Shown: positions 45,497 through 55,066 of the stretch, piece by piece
Numbering within the stretch: the first letter of the stretch is position 1
Layout: every line of letters starts with the position of its first letter
Assembly: GCA_028822445.1 (NCBI GenBank)
Contig: JAPKDQ010000002.1
Coordinates: 124,001-188,000 of the forward strand
Origin: Rhodospirillaceae bacterium
GTDB taxonomy: Bacteria; Pseudomonadota; Alphaproteobacteria; Rhodospirillales; Rhodospirillaceae
Direction of reading: 5' to 3'
Length of the DNA stretch: 64,000 nucleotides
Position numbers and translations under genes: made by a program
Notes under the pieces: model-generated
Told to the model about the DNA's origin: nothing
Seen by the model: the letters and a program-made list of their open reading frames with translations, nothing else
The model's database searches: none

Positions 45497-47080
45497 TTAA
45501 TGGCGGAAGTGGCGCATCCCGGTAAAAACCATCGCCAGGCCTTTCTCATCAGCCGCCGCGATCACTTCATCATCACGGATTGACCCGCCCGGCTGAATAA
45601 CAGCAGCGGCACCAGCTTCAACCGCCGCCAGGAGGCCGTCTGTGAAGGGAAAGAACGCGTCTGATGCTACAACAGACCCAAAGGTCGCAGGCGTATCAAG
45701 GCCCGCTCCTTTCGCGGCATCAACCGCTTTTGCAGCTGCAATGCGCGCCGAATCAACGCGGCTCATTTGGCCCGCGCCGATCCCCACTGTCGCGCCATCT
45801 TTGACGTAAACAATCGTATTCGACTTCACATGTTTAGCGATAGTGAAGGCGAATAGCATATCAGTGGTTTGGTCTGCTGTCGGCGCGACCTTAGTTACAA
45901 TTTTGAGGTCATTCATCGTGATGTGGCCCGTGTCTTTTGTCTGCGCCAACAAACCACCAGCGACAGGCTTCACCATACGCGCCGTTGCCGACGCATCCGG
46001 CATCATTCCCGTCAGTAACAAGCGCAGGTTTTTCTTCTTCGCAAAGATGGTGCGGGCTGCATCGTCAGCATCGGGCGCGATAACAACTTCAGTAAATAGT
46101 TCGGTTATTTTTGTAGCAAGTGCCGCGTCAAGTGTGCGGTTTACAGCGACAATGCCACCAAACGCGGATACGGGGTCACAGGCTAAGGCCTTACCATAAG
46201 CGGACAAGCAGTCATCGCTGATAGCAACACCACAAGGGTTAGCGTGTTTGATGATCGCAACTGCTGGGCGGTCAAACTCGGCGACCAATTCAAACGCTGC
46301 GTCGGTGTCATTGATGTTGTTGTAACTGAGCTCTTTGCCCTGAATTTTCTCCGCCGTTGCAACTCCGGGACGCCCCTCACCAGATAGATAGAGGGCCGCT
46401 TGTTGGTGGGGGTTTTCACCATAACGAAGGTCTTTTTTCTTAGTCCCGGCGACAGACACCCAACGTGGAAAAGTCTCGCCCAATTGCTCAGAAAACCATG
46501 TGGAAATAGCGCTGTCGTACGCGGCCGTTCTTGAGAAGGCGCGGGCTGCGAGAATCGCACGAAGGTCATCGGACACAGCGCCGGCGTTGGCGCTCATGTC
46601 GGCCTGAACTTCGCCGTAATCTTGCGGATCAACGATGACCGCAACACCGGCATGGTTTTTGGCAGCAGATCGAATCATCGCCGGGCCACCGATGTCGATA
46701 TTCTCAATGCAGGTATCAAAGTCGGCTTCAGCGGCAACCGTTTTTTCGAAGGGATAAAGGTTTACAACCACGAGGTCGATCGGCGCGATGTCATGGTCTG
46801 CCATTGTCGCTTCATGCTCTCCGTTGCCCCGAACCCCCAGCAATCCACCATGCACAATTGGGTGTAAGGTTTTTACCCGCCCATCGAGCATTTCGGGAAA
46901 GCCCGTTAGGTCGGAAACTTCACGAACAGGAAGCCCTGCATCAGCAATGGCCTTGGCCGTGCCACCCGTAGAGATCAGTTCGACCCCTTGTCCATTGAGA
47001 AATATCGCAAAGTCCACGAGACCAGACTTATCGGAAACGGATAGCAGCGCACGGCGCACGGCAGAAGTAGGCATGGTCAC
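45497..47080 (-). CDS. purH: Bifunctional AICAR transformylase / IMP cyclohydrolase PurH
   Basis: Last two steps of purine biosynthesis, cytosolic, 527 residues. The N-terminal cyclohydrolase domain starts [20 protein letters not shown] and contains [19 protein letters not shown] and [16 protein letters not shown]. The C-terminal transformylase has [29 protein letters not shown] (catalytic K-H) and [20 protein letters not shown] near the end. Complete, normal length. It is an ordinary housekeeping gene inside the glycan region and may share a promoter with nothing else. Confidence 0.97.
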   Translation of the reverse strand: MTMPTSAVRRALLSVSDKSGLVDFAIFLNGQGVELISTGGTAKAIADAGLPVREVSDLTGFPEMLDGRVKTLHPIVHGGLLGVRGNGEHEATMADHDIAPIDLVVVNLYPFEKTVAAEADFDTCIENIDIGGPAMIRSAAKNHAGVAVIVDPQDYGEVQADMSANAGAVSDDLRAILAARAFSRTAAYDSAISTWFSEQLGETFPRWVSVAGTKKKDLRYGENPHQQAALYLSGEGRPGVATAEKIQGKELSYNNINDTDAAFELVAEFDRPAVAIIKHANPCGVAISDDCLSAYGKALACDPVSAFGGIVAVNRTLDAALATKITELFTEVVIAPDADDAARTIFAKKKNLRLLLTGMMPDASATARMVKPVAGGLLAQTKDTGHITMNDLKIVTKVAPTADQTTDMLFAFTIAKHVKSNTIVYVKDGATVGIGAGQMSRVDSARIAAAKAVDAAKGAGLDTPATFGSVVASDAFFPFTDGLLAAVEAGAAAVIQPGGSIRDDEVIAAADEKGLAMVFTGMRHFRH

Positions 47081-47171
47081 CTCAAATTGGTCGATCAGTT
47101 AAACGCAATGTTCGAGGTTTAGCATGGCTATTGCCGAGGGAAAACGGCTTAGGTAGGGCTACGTCGCCAAA

Positions 47172-49100
47172 TTATTTGATGGCCTTTAGGCGTGGTGAGG
47201 GAGACACACCCGAGGACAGGCTTGGCCGAGATAGTTCTGGCACCAAGTCCGTGAGCACCCTAAGCGCGGCCGACTCTTCTTGGCGTGAACAAGCGTCGCG
47301 GAGGTCATCAAGGCGCGCTTTGACGGTCTCGATAGCGCTGACACGCGGGCGGGCGATCAATATACCATCCATATTCGTACACACGGGCGGCTCTTGGCCA
47401 TGGAACAGCTCTTCGGTCAACTTATCCCCTGGCCGTAAACCACTGATTTCAATCTTGATGTCTTCGTCTGGAATCTTTCCTGCGAGATGAATAACCTGTC
47501 TAGCAAGGTCGATAATCTTAACCGGCGCGCCCATATCAAGAACGTAGATCGCACCGCGATCATTCCGGCCCGGGCCAAGCGCGGCTGCTTGCAGAACTAA
47601 TTCAACGGCTTCCCCCACCGTCATAAAATAACGTTCGATTTTAGGGTGTGTCACCGTGAGTGGGCCGCCGGCAGCAAGCTGCTTCTGGAACAAGGGCACC
47701 ACGGACCCCGTAGAGCCCAAGACATTGCCGAAGCGAACTGTGATAAACCGCGTACCGCAATCGGCAACGTCAGCGGCTTGGCAGTAAATCTCGGCTAAAC
47801 GCTTACCGGCCCCCATGACATTGGCGGGGTTAACCGCTTTATCAGTGGAAATAAGAACCATCTCTGGAACATTGTTGGCGATGCACGCATCAGCAACCGT
47901 GCGCGTGCCCAGAGCATTAGTCGCCAAGCCTTCAAGTGGGTTAACTTCAACCATCGGCACATGCTTCAAAGCGGCGGCGTGAAAAACGATGTCTGGCTGC
48001 ACAGAACTGAAGGCTGCATTAATACGGCCATGGTCTCTGACATCGGCAATGATGGGGCGGACATCAAGGTCTGGCCATGACACTCTCACCTCTTGCTCAA
48101 TAGAGTAAAGATTAAACTCGCCGTGATCGAGCATTGAGACATGAGAGGGGCCAGCCGCCGCTATTTGCCTCACCAGCTCTGACCCGATAGATCCACCCGC
48201 ACCCGTAATCATAACCCGTTTGCCACGGATCAAGGCGTCCATTGCATCACGATCTAGCGTTCTGGCCGGGCGCCCGAGCAGGTCTTCCAGGGAGATCGGC
48301 CTTGGTGCAAAGTCAGGCTCATCATACGCCCGCAAGTCCGTAAGAGGAGGCAGTTTAGTGAGCTCGGCGCCTATAGAGCGCGCCGTACGAAGAAGAGACT
48401 GAACGGTCTCCCGCGTATTTTGCTCGCGCGTGAGGATAAGACGCTCTGGCGTTAGGTTCCGAGCGACTAATTTTTCGATAATTGAGTCAATATCAATCTC
48501 AAGACCGAGCACATCGACCCCATTCATCACCTGCCCAACCCGGCCCGGCGTAGCGGTCACCAACCCAACAACGCGATAGCGGCTATTCATGTTCAATTGC
48601 GTGGCACGAATAAAGTGCGCCGCCTCATCGCCAGCACCAATTAATAAAACCGGGGGTTTTACCGCCTCAGCCGCCGCAAGAAAACCAAACCTCCTATCCT
48701 TAAAGAGGCGGAACGTGAGACGCGGCGTAGCCAAAAAGACCACCAACACAAACCAACCGATAAAGGGAACGGATCGGGGCACATCACCCAAACGTGTGAA
48801 CAAAAACATCAGTGGGATGAAGACCAGCGCAACCCCTACCGCTGAACGGACAATATTGACTGCATCAACAAATGATACATAAGCCCATACGTGCCGATAA
48901 AGGCCGGTAAACAAATAAATTACTGCGGCAATTAAGGAGTACGCGACTGCAAGATCAAATATAATATCAAGCCGGCTGAAAACTGCGTCACCGATACGAA
49001 AGTAGAACGATACCCATACGGCGAGAAAAGCCATGGCGGTATCATGCAATAAAACAAGCAGGTTTCGTGGCTGGGCGAAGATATTACTGATGGTTTTCAC
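47172..49100 (-). CDS. CapD/PglF/WbpM-type nucleotide-sugar 4,6-dehydratase/epimerase
   Basis: Membrane-anchored enzyme of 642 residues that converts UDP-GlcNAc to a 4-keto-6-deoxy sugar. Four hydrophobic segments fill about residues 10-125, then a regulatory Rossmann domain with PVLLIGAGDEAAHFIRATQL and the catalytic SDR domain with MITGAGGSIGSELVRQIA. The active-site region is LISTDKAVNPANVMGAGKRL with T-D-K in place of Y-x-x-K, as in WbpM/PglF, and GNVLGSTGSVVPLF follows. It supplies precursor for rare amino sugars; the PglD-type acetyltransferase is upstream on the same strand. Confidence 0.94.
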   Translation of the reverse strand: MKTISNIFAQPRNLLVLLHDTAMAFLAVWVSFYFRIGDAVFSRLDIIFDLAVAYSLIAAVIYLFTGLYRHVWAYVSFVDAVNIVRSAVGVALVFIPLMFLFTRLGDVPRSVPFIGWFVLVVFLATPRLTFRLFKDRRFGFLAAAEAVKPPVLLIGAGDEAAHFIRATQLNMNSRYRVVGLVTATPGRVGQVMNGVDVLGLEIDIDSIIEKLVARNLTPERLILTREQNTRETVQSLLRTARSIGAELTKLPPLTDLRAYDEPDFAPRPISLEDLLGRPARTLDRDAMDALIRGKRVMITGAGGSIGSELVRQIAAAGPSHVSMLDHGEFNLYSIEQEVRVSWPDLDVRPIIADVRDHGRINAAFSSVQPDIVFHAAALKHVPMVEVNPLEGLATNALGTRTVADACIANNVPEMVLISTDKAVNPANVMGAGKRLAEIYCQAADVADCGTRFITVRFGNVLGSTGSVVPLFQKQLAAGGPLTVTHPKIERYFMTVGEAVELVLQAAALGPGRNDRGAIYVLDMGAPVKIIDLARQVIHLAGKIPDEDIKIEISGLRPGDKLTEELFHGQEPPVCTNMDGILIARPRVSAIETVKARLDDLRDACSRQEESAALRVLTDLVPELSRPSLSSGVSPSPRLKAIK

Positions 49101-49204
49101 AGCAGTGTTTTGAATCCAAACAATTCGATTCCCTAGAATACCTTATTAGACTCACTTTCACCATGCCCACGAAACACCCAAGATGTTCCATGGCAAGCGC
49201 ACCA

Positions 49205-49876
49205 CTATGAAACAGAAATGACGCGAGACGGGTTTCCGACCACCGTTGTGCCGGGGGCGACGTCATCGATTACAACTGCCCCGGCGCCGACAACCGCGCC
49301 ATCCCCAACCCTAACCCCAGGCACCAAAACCGCCCGGGCACCAATGTGGCATTCGTCACCGACCGCAACGCCGCCGCATAACACAGCCCATGGGGCAATA
49401 TGACTATGGACCCCTACCGAGCAATCATGGTCCAGGCTTGCGCCTGTATTCAGTATCGTATTGTCGCCAATATTCACCCCTGGGTGAATGACAGCACGGG
49501 TAATGGCCTGCACACCCTCTCCAAGCGCAGCCTTCCCTGAGACAACGGCGTCGTTGCTAACAACGCTGGCGAACTCGAAACCCTTTTCTTTAAAGGTCTC
49601 ATACAAAGCGCGGCGCAGATTTAGTCCAGATTGCCCCGATCCAGGGGCATTTCCGACTGCATTGACTAAGACAATATCCGACGGATTTAGCGCCATGACT
49701 GCACCATCCCCACCAATGACAGGGACGCCATAAACGTCTGTCCCATGCAATCGGCCATCAATATCGGCGATAGCGGCAGGGGGCGTGCCTAATTCTTGCA
49801 GAAGGTGGGTTAAGACCCGGGCATGCCCACTAGCGCCGATCACGATGATCTCACGGTCTCCCACTAAAACAGTCAT
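49205..49876 (-). CDS. PglD/NeuD-type sugar O/N-acetyltransferase
   Basis: Trimeric left-handed beta-helix acetyltransferase, 223 residues from ATG 49874-49876 (MTVLVGDREIIVIGASGHA), with GGAG 6 bp upstream. The N-terminal part binds the UDP-sugar (IIVIGASGHARVLTHLLQEL); the C-terminal hexapeptide repeats include HPGVNIGDNTILNTGASLDH, CHIGARAVLVPGVRVGDGAV and AGAVVIDDVAPGTTVVGNPS. The His in LDHDCSVGVHSHIAP is the family's catalytic base. With CapD it resembles the PglF-(PglE)-PglD route to bacillosamine-type sugars, with the DegT enzyme at 42125 a possible aminotransferase. Confidence 0.9.
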   Translation of the reverse strand: MTVLVGDREIIVIGASGHARVLTHLLQELGTPPAAIADIDGRLHGTDVYGVPVIGGDGAVMALNPSDIVLVNAVGNAPGSGQSGLNLRRALYETFKEKGFEFASVVSNDAVVSGKAALGEGVQAITRAVIHPGVNIGDNTILNTGASLDHDCSVGVHSHIAPWAVLCGGVAVGDECHIGARAVLVPGVRVGDGAVVGAGAVVIDDVAPGTTVVGNPSRVISVS

Positions 49877-50061
49877 ATGTTGCTCCGCTCCTTTGCGGTT
49901 CAATCGCCAGCGCCGTATGCATAGATTGGCAAAGAAACGAGTATATCGCAGAAGTGTGCTGGCGCGACCCCACCTCTATTTACGTTCGTATAATGACGCC
50001 TTGCTCGTATCAGGGTCGCGTGCCTATGATCGACTAGTTTTATAACGTTTGTGAAATATTT

Positions 50062-51129
50062 ATGACAAAAAAGACAGCCCTCATTACGGGCATTACAGGA
50101 CAAGACGGCGCCTATCTCGCAGAACTTTTGTTGGACAAAGGCTACACTGTCCACGGCGTGAAACGTCGGTCTTCGTCCTTCAATACGGGACGCATTGATC
50201 ACCTGTATCAGGATTTCCATAAGTCAGGTGTGCAGTTTTTTCTGCATTACGGTGACTTAACGGACGCCACAAATCTCATTCGGCTGGTGCAAGAAGTCCA
50301 GCCTGCTGAGATTTACAATCTTGCTGCGCAAAGTCACGTCAAAGTCTCTTTTGAAATGCCGGAATACACAGCCAACTCGGATGCGATGGGCACGCTTCGC
50401 TTGCTCGAAGCTATACGTATTCTTGGAATGGATAAGACACGCTTCTATCAGGCCTCAACGTCTGAGCTGTACGGCAAGGCCCAAGAAACGCCGCAGTCTG
50501 AAACAACGCCGTTTCATCCTCGCTCACCCTATGCGGTAGCAAAGCTTTATGCGTATTGGATTACCGTAAATTATCGCGAGGCTTACGGTTTTCATGCATC
50601 CAACGGCATACTGTTTAATCACGAAAGTCCACTTCGCGGCGAGACATTCGTGACACGGAAAATCACCCGTGCGGTCGCCGCAATTGAACTTGGACTGCAG
50701 AAAACAATTTACCTGGGCAACATCGACGCCAAACGGGATTGGGGTCATGCTCGAGATTATGTCGAGGGAATGTGGCGTATTGTTCAACAGGACGAGAGCG
50801 ATGATTATGTTCTCGCCACAGGCGAAACACATTCTGTTCGATCCTTTGTTGAATTCGCGTTTGCAGAAATTGGGCGCCCTATAGAATGGCATGGGTCCGG
50901 TGTTGACGAGAAAGGTATCGATGCAAAATCTGGGGTCGTACTTGTTGAGATTGACCCACGGTATTTCCGGCCAACAGAAGTTGATCTTTTGCTTGGGGAT
51001 CCCACCAAAGCACGTGAAAAATTAGGGTGGAGTCACACGACTAGCTTTGCAGAGATGGTAAAAGAGATGGTAGCCGAGGACTTAAAGCTCCTTCGGCACG
51101 AGAACCGTCGATACCAGCCTGATGGCTGA
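50062..51129 (+). CDS. gmd: GDP-mannose 4,6-dehydratase
   Basis: Converts GDP-mannose to GDP-4-keto-6-deoxymannose, first step to GDP-L-fucose; cytosolic SDR of 355 residues. NADP motif [20 protein letters not shown] at the N-terminus, [20 protein letters not shown] is a gmd hallmark, [20 protein letters not shown] follows, catalytic [10 protein letters not shown] (Y-x-x-x-K), and [20 protein letters not shown]. Complete. fcl follows 8 bp later, as usual. Confidence 0.97.
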   Translation: MTKKTALITGITGQDGAYLAELLLDKGYTVHGVKRRSSSFNTGRIDHLYQDFHKSGVQFFLHYGDLTDATNLIRLVQEVQPAEIYNLAAQSHVKVSFEMPEYTANSDAMGTLRLLEAIRILGMDKTRFYQASTSELYGKAQETPQSETTPFHPRSPYAVAKLYAYWITVNYREAYGFHASNGILFNHESPLRGETFVTRKITRAVAAIELGLQKTIYLGNIDAKRDWGHARDYVEGMWRIVQQDESDDYVLATGETHSVRSFVEFAFAEIGRPIEWHGSGVDEKGIDAKSGVVLVEIDPRYFRPTEVDLLLGDPTKAREKLGWSHTTSFAEMVKEMVAEDLKLLRHENRRYQPDG

Positions 51130-51137
51130 CTAAAATT

Positions 51138-52082
51138 ATGACTAATCTTCATTACTCACTCGCCGGAAAGAGGGTCTGGGTGGCGGGTCACCGCGGTATG
51201 GTTGGCGCGGCAATTGTCAGGCGCTTGAAAAATATCGACTGCGAAATCTTAACGGCGTCGCGCGCCGAATTAGATCTAACGCGCCAAAAAGATGTCGAAA
51301 TCTGGGTGGGGAAAAGCAAGCCCGATGCAATTTTCATGGCAGCTGCGCGGGTAGGTGGAATTCTCGCAAACAGCTCTTATCCGGTCGATTTTCTTATGGA
51401 AAATATGCAGATCGAGACCAGCGTGTTTTCGGCGGCACATGCATGCGGCGTTAATCGCATGATGTTCTTGGGGTCTAGCTGCATTTATCCGAGGCTAACG
51501 GCGCAGCCCATGAAGGAGGACTCTCTTCTCACAGGTCCACTAGAGCCAACCAACCAATGGTACGCCATAGCGAAAATCGCTGGGGTTATGATGGCCCAAG
51601 CGTATCGGCGCCAATTCGGACGAGACTACATTTCGTGTATGCCCACAAACTTGTATGGGCCCGGCGATACCTTTAATCTTCAAGATAGCCATGTTTTATC
51701 CGCTTTGATTGTGAAGGCACATCAAGCCAAGGAAGCTAACACTAACAGCTTTGAAGTATGGGGCACGGGCGGCGCTCAGAGAGAGTTTCTTTACGTCAAT
51801 GATATGGCCGAGGCCTGCGTCTTTCTTATGGAACACTACTCAGCTGATGAGCCGATTAATGTCGGATATGGAGAAGACATCGCCATTCGGGACGTGGCGC
51901 AGGCTGTCGCGAAGGCCGTCGGGTTTAGCGGTGCAATAACGAATGATCTCAGTAGGCCTGACGGCATGCCGCGCAAACTGATGGACTCATCAAAGATCAA
52001 TTCTCTCGGCTGGCGCGCGTCGACCGGCCTAGAGGACGGGATCGCGAAGACTTACGCGTGGTATCTCGAACACGAGGCCTAA
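51138..52082 (+). CDS. fcl: GDP-L-fucose synthase
   Basis: Epimerase-reductase turning the gmd product into GDP-L-fucose, 314 residues, cytosolic. NADP motif RVWVAGHRGMVGAAIVRRL, FMAAARVGGILANSSYPVDF, the LGSSCIYPRLTAQPMKEDSL segment with the catalytic Ser/Cys, YAIAKIAGVMMAQAY with Y-x-x-x-K, and PTNLYGPGDTFNLQDSHVL. All are typical of Fcl/WcaG. It follows gmd by 8 bp. GDP-fucose could feed a polysaccharide or the OGT-like enzyme at 38025. Confidence 0.97.
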   Translation: MTNLHYSLAGKRVWVAGHRGMVGAAIVRRLKNIDCEILTASRAELDLTRQKDVEIWVGKSKPDAIFMAAARVGGILANSSYPVDFLMENMQIETSVFSAAHACGVNRMMFLGSSCIYPRLTAQPMKEDSLLTGPLEPTNQWYAIAKIAGVMMAQAYRRQFGRDYISCMPTNLYGPGDTFNLQDSHVLSALIVKAHQAKEANTNSFEVWGTGGAQREFLYVNDMAEACVFLMEHYSADEPINVGYGEDIAIRDVAQAVAKAVGFSGAITNDLSRPDGMPRKLMDSSKINSLGWRASTGLEDGIAKTYAWYLEHEA

Positions 52083-52216
52083 ACACATTCCAAAACACTC
52101 GCCGTAGATCAATCAAACTAGTCCCCGGAACGGCTTTTCCCTTGATCAGCTAAGGCCTGGGCCGTACAAAGCCTTGCGCCATATCACTCTTTGCCCGGAG
52201 GGACCGGACCACCGGC

Positions 52217-53149
52217 ATGCAGATTTACCTCCCGATCGCCGAGATGTCGGTGAATGTTTTCCTAATCCTAGGCATGGGTGGGCTCGTCGGTATGTTGTCT
52301 GGTCTATTCGGTGTTGGTGGTGGGTTTCTCATGACCCCCCTTCTCTTTTTTGTTGGCGTCCCCCCCGCCGTAGCTGTGGGCACCGAAGCCAATCAAATTG
52401 TAGCCAGCTCTGTCTCCGGAGTTCTTGCCCATTGGCGCAGAGGCAATGTCGATCTGCGCATGGGCGCTGTCCTTACTGTAGGGGGCCTCATCGGCTCCAC
52501 ATTCGGCGTGGCCCTGTTCTCTTTCCTCCGCGAACTTGGCCAAATTGAACTAGTGATCTCGCTCTCATATGTCGTTTTTCTTGGAGCCATCGGTGGGCTG
52601 ATGTTTTATGAAAGCGTCAAAGCCATTCTGAAACGACGCGGTGCGCCAGCAGACCGTAAAACAAGCTCTACCCGTGGGCCAGGCCGACACACCTGGATGC
52701 ACGGCCTGCCGTTCAAAATGCGGTTCCGTAAATCAAAGCTCTATATTTCAGCCCTATTACCTCTCGCGATCGGATTTGTGGTCGGCATCTTAGCGGCTAT
52801 TATGGGCGTCGGCGGTGGCTTCGTTATAGTCCCCGCCATGATTTACCTTCTTGGAATGCCGACACAGGTCGTAATTGGCACTTCGCTCTTTCAGATCATT
52901 TTCGTAACAGCTAATACAACCTTTTTGCAGGCAACGATTAACCAAACCGTTGACGTCGTCCTCGCGCTTCTCTTGCTCATAGGGGGTGTAATCGGCGCGC
53001 AGATTGGGGCGCGGATGGGTGCCAAACTCCGCGGTGAACAATTGCGCGTCTTGCTCGCGATGATCGTCCTTGGTGTTTGTTTTAAATTGGCTTTCGATCT
53101 TGTCGTGACGCCCAGCGAACCATTTTCGTTTGGTGGTTTCGGCGAATGA
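52217..53149 (+). CDS. TauE/SafE-family sulfite/sulfonate exporter-like permease
   Basis: Integral membrane protein of 310 residues with about eight helices in two repeats. Repeat signatures are GLVGMLSGLFGVGGGFLMTP and FVVGILAAIMGVGGGFVIVP, which mark the TSUP family; GTEANQIVASSVSGVLAHWR and IGTSLFQIIFVTANTTFLQA are the matching partners. A long cytoplasmic linker (residues ~135-170) joins them. Predicted to export sulfite, sulfoacetate or similar anions. ATG 52244 is another possible start. The next gene overlaps by 4 bp (53146-53149). Confidence 0.92.
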   Translation: MQIYLPIAEMSVNVFLILGMGGLVGMLSGLFGVGGGFLMTPLLFFVGVPPAVAVGTEANQIVASSVSGVLAHWRRGNVDLRMGAVLTVGGLIGSTFGVALFSFLRELGQIELVISLSYVVFLGAIGGLMFYESVKAILKRRGAPADRKTSSTRGPGRHTWMHGLPFKMRFRKSKLYISALLPLAIGFVVGILAAIMGVGGGFVIVPAMIYLLGMPTQVVIGTSLFQIIFVTANTTFLQATINQTVDVVLALLLLIGGVIGAQIGARMGAKLRGEQLRVLLAMIVLGVCFKLAFDLVVTPSEPFSFGGFGE

Positions 53150-53895
53150 CGGCCCGGATCGTAGCGCTTGCCTTCCTCTTTGGACTCGGCATGTTCCGAA
53201 CGGTAGATGCGCAAACCGTTCCGTTAGTCGCTGATCTATCAAACCATCTTGTTGCCATCACAACAGGCTTTACGGGAACGGACGTTTTGCTCTTTGGGGC
53301 GACAGATGGCCCCGGGGATGTGGTCATCGTTGTTCGCGGCCCTTCAAAAGATGTCACCATTCGACGCAAAGATCGTGTTGGGCCTATTTGGGTAAACTCG
53401 GATGCTTTGGCATTTAGAGATGTTCCATCGTTCTATCATGTCGCAAGTAACCGAGACATTGCGGAGTTCACGTCAAAGCGCGTGCGCGCCTTATACGAAA
53501 TCGGTGTGGAGAATCTAAAACTAAAGTTTGTCGATCCCCGCCAGCCTGACGGCGTTCAAAAAGAGTACGCAGACGCGCTAATCCGACTCAATGCAGATCG
53601 CGGCCTGTACAATCTAGAAAATGGGAAGATCTCGCTCTTAGCGAACAGACTCTTCAGAGCACAACTGCATTTCCCATCTAATGTACCGACGGGACCTTAC
53701 GAAGTTGGAATCTATTTGTTTAGAAATGGTGACGTTGTTAGCGGTGAATTTGTTCCGCTAATTATTTCAAAAACTGGAATTGGCGCTGAAGTCTATGACT
53801 TCGCACACAACTTTGCCCCGCTCTATGGTATCCTTGCCATCATTATTGCCGTCCTTGCCGGTTGGGCCGCAGAAGCCGCGTTTAGGCGAAGGTAG
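53146..53895 (+). CDS. TIGR02186-type exported/membrane protein
   Basis: 249-residue protein with an N-terminal signal peptide (MTARIVALAFLFGLGMFRTV, cleavage near DAQT) and one C-terminal helix (APLYGILAIIIAVLAGWAAE) with basic end RRR, so it is a periplasmic domain anchored in the membrane. The body shows ADLSNHLVAITTGFTGTDVL, LFGATDGPGDVVIVVRGPSK and VGPIWVNSDALAF, which I recognise as the alphaproteobacterial TIGR02186 family, regularly next to TauE. Function not established. Overlaps TauE by 4 bp, and the UspA gene follows 6 bp later. Confidence 0.85.
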   Translation: MTARIVALAFLFGLGMFRTVDAQTVPLVADLSNHLVAITTGFTGTDVLLFGATDGPGDVVIVVRGPSKDVTIRRKDRVGPIWVNSDALAFRDVPSFYHVASNRDIAEFTSKRVRALYEIGVENLKLKFVDPRQPDGVQKEYADALIRLNADRGLYNLENGKISLLANRLFRAQLHFPSNVPTGPYEVGIYLFRNGDVVSGEFVPLIISKTGIGAEVYDFAHNFAPLYGILAIIIAVLAGWAAEAAFRRR

Positions 53896-53901
53896 GGGGC
53901 A

Positions 53902-54393
53902 ATGGTAAATAAACCAGACGTCAATCAAGGTTACCATCGGTCCTTTCTACTCGTTGTCGATTTTTCATCGGAACTCGGCGCTGCACTGCGCTTTGCTTGC
54001 CGGCGCGCCCTACACACAAACGGAAGCGTCGCCTTATTCCATGCTGTCGAACCGTCAGATTTTCATCACTTTGCGTCCATCGCTGGTCTAATGGAAACAG
54101 AGGCGCGGTCTGAAGCCGAGAAGCTGTTACAGCGTGTAGCCGCAGATGTTCAACGCCTTACTGGTAAAATGCCGAGCCTCTTTCTGCGCGAAGGCGACAC
54201 TAATGAACAACTCCTGGCTGTGCTTGATGAACAGAAAGATATTTCGGTCCTTGTGCTCGGGGCGGGGACGGGAGAAGAGGGTCCTGGACCCCTAGTTTCT
54301 GCCCTTTCTGGACGTTTAGCAGGCCAAATCACGCTTCCGGTGACAATTGTTCCTGGCAACCTGACAACCGAAGAGATTGACGCCCTGACCTAG
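53902..54393 (+). CDS. Universal stress protein UspA family
   Basis: Cytosolic 163-residue alpha/beta protein of the UspA type. It starts RSFLLVVDFSSELGAALRFA, then RRALHTNGSVALFHAVEPSD, and the ATP-binding C-terminal motif is VLGAGTGEEGPGPLVSALSG (G-x2-G...G-S/T pattern) with LAGQITLPVTIVPGNLT. It ends the three-gene unit with TauE and the TIGR02186 protein; such grouping with sulfur-anion exporters is common in Rhodospirillales. Precise role unknown. Confidence 0.9.
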   Translation: MVNKPDVNQGYHRSFLLVVDFSSELGAALRFACRRALHTNGSVALFHAVEPSDFHHFASIAGLMETEARSEAEKLLQRVAADVQRLTGKMPSLFLREGDTNEQLLAVLDEQKDISVLVLGAGTGEEGPGPLVSALSGRLAGQITLPVTIVPGNLTTEEIDALT

Positions 54394-54498
54394 AACTTAG
54401 TTTAAATCACAGACTCTCTCTGATTTGGCCCTTGAGACTAGACCGAATTAGTCCTAATTAACATCAACAAAACCTCATTCCATGTCAGGATTACACCT

Positions 54499-55065
54499 AT
54501 GTTTATTCAGACTGAGCCGACACCTAACCCGGCGACCTTAAAATTTCTTCCCGGTCGCCCAGTCATGGAGTCTGGTGTCGCAGACTTCACAACAATTAAG
54601 GATGCACAGCAATCTCCACTCGCGAACAGCCTCTTTAATGTTGAAGGCATTACCGGCGTCTTTTTCGGAACTGATTTTATCACCGTGACGAAAACAGATG
54701 ACATGGAGTGGCAAGTGATAAAGCCCCTCGTGCTAGGTGCGATCATGGACCACTACACATCAGGCCATCCATTGCTGTTAGATGGAGCGTCCAGCGCCGC
54801 CGAAGAAGAAATATTTGATGATGCTGATGCGGACCCTGACGTCATTGAGCAGATCAAAGAGCTCATTGAAACACGGGTGAGGCCAGCTGTGGCACAAGAT
54901 GGTGGAGATATCATATATAAGGGCTTCAAAGGTGGAACGGTCTTTCTTCACATGCGCGGCGCCTGTGCAGGTTGCCCAAGTTCAACAATGACGTTGAAAT
55001 CAGGCATTGAGAACATGCTGCGGCATTACGTTCCAGAGGTAACCCAGGTCGAAGCCGTAATGTAA
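54499..55065 (+). CDS. NfuA-type Fe-S cluster carrier
   Basis: Fe-S cluster carrier of 188 residues with Nfu N-terminal domain (MFIQTEPTPNPATLKFLPGR) and a C-terminal NifU-like domain (VRPAVAQDGGDIIYKGFKGG). The cluster site is the CxxC in MRGACAGCPSSTMTLKSGIE. Length and layout are of the alphaproteobacterial/mitochondrial Nfu group. Start ATG 54499 lies after a stretch with no strong SD. The Bax-like gene follows directly. Essential housekeeping role in cluster delivery is inferred from family. Confidence 0.94.
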   Translation: MFIQTEPTPNPATLKFLPGRPVMESGVADFTTIKDAQQSPLANSLFNVEGITGVFFGTDFITVTKTDDMEWQVIKPLVLGAIMDHYTSGHPLLLDGASSAAEEEIFDDADADPDVIEQIKELIETRVRPAVAQDGGDIIYKGFKGGTVFLHMRGACAGCPSSTMTLKSGIENMLRHYVPEVTQVEAVM

Positions 55066-55066
55066 A

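Noticed and set aside
52174-52548. Open frame of 124 codons overlapping the TauE gene in another frame
   Set aside because: The TauE frame has clear family motifs over the same bases; the other frame is an arginine- and proline-rich shadow.
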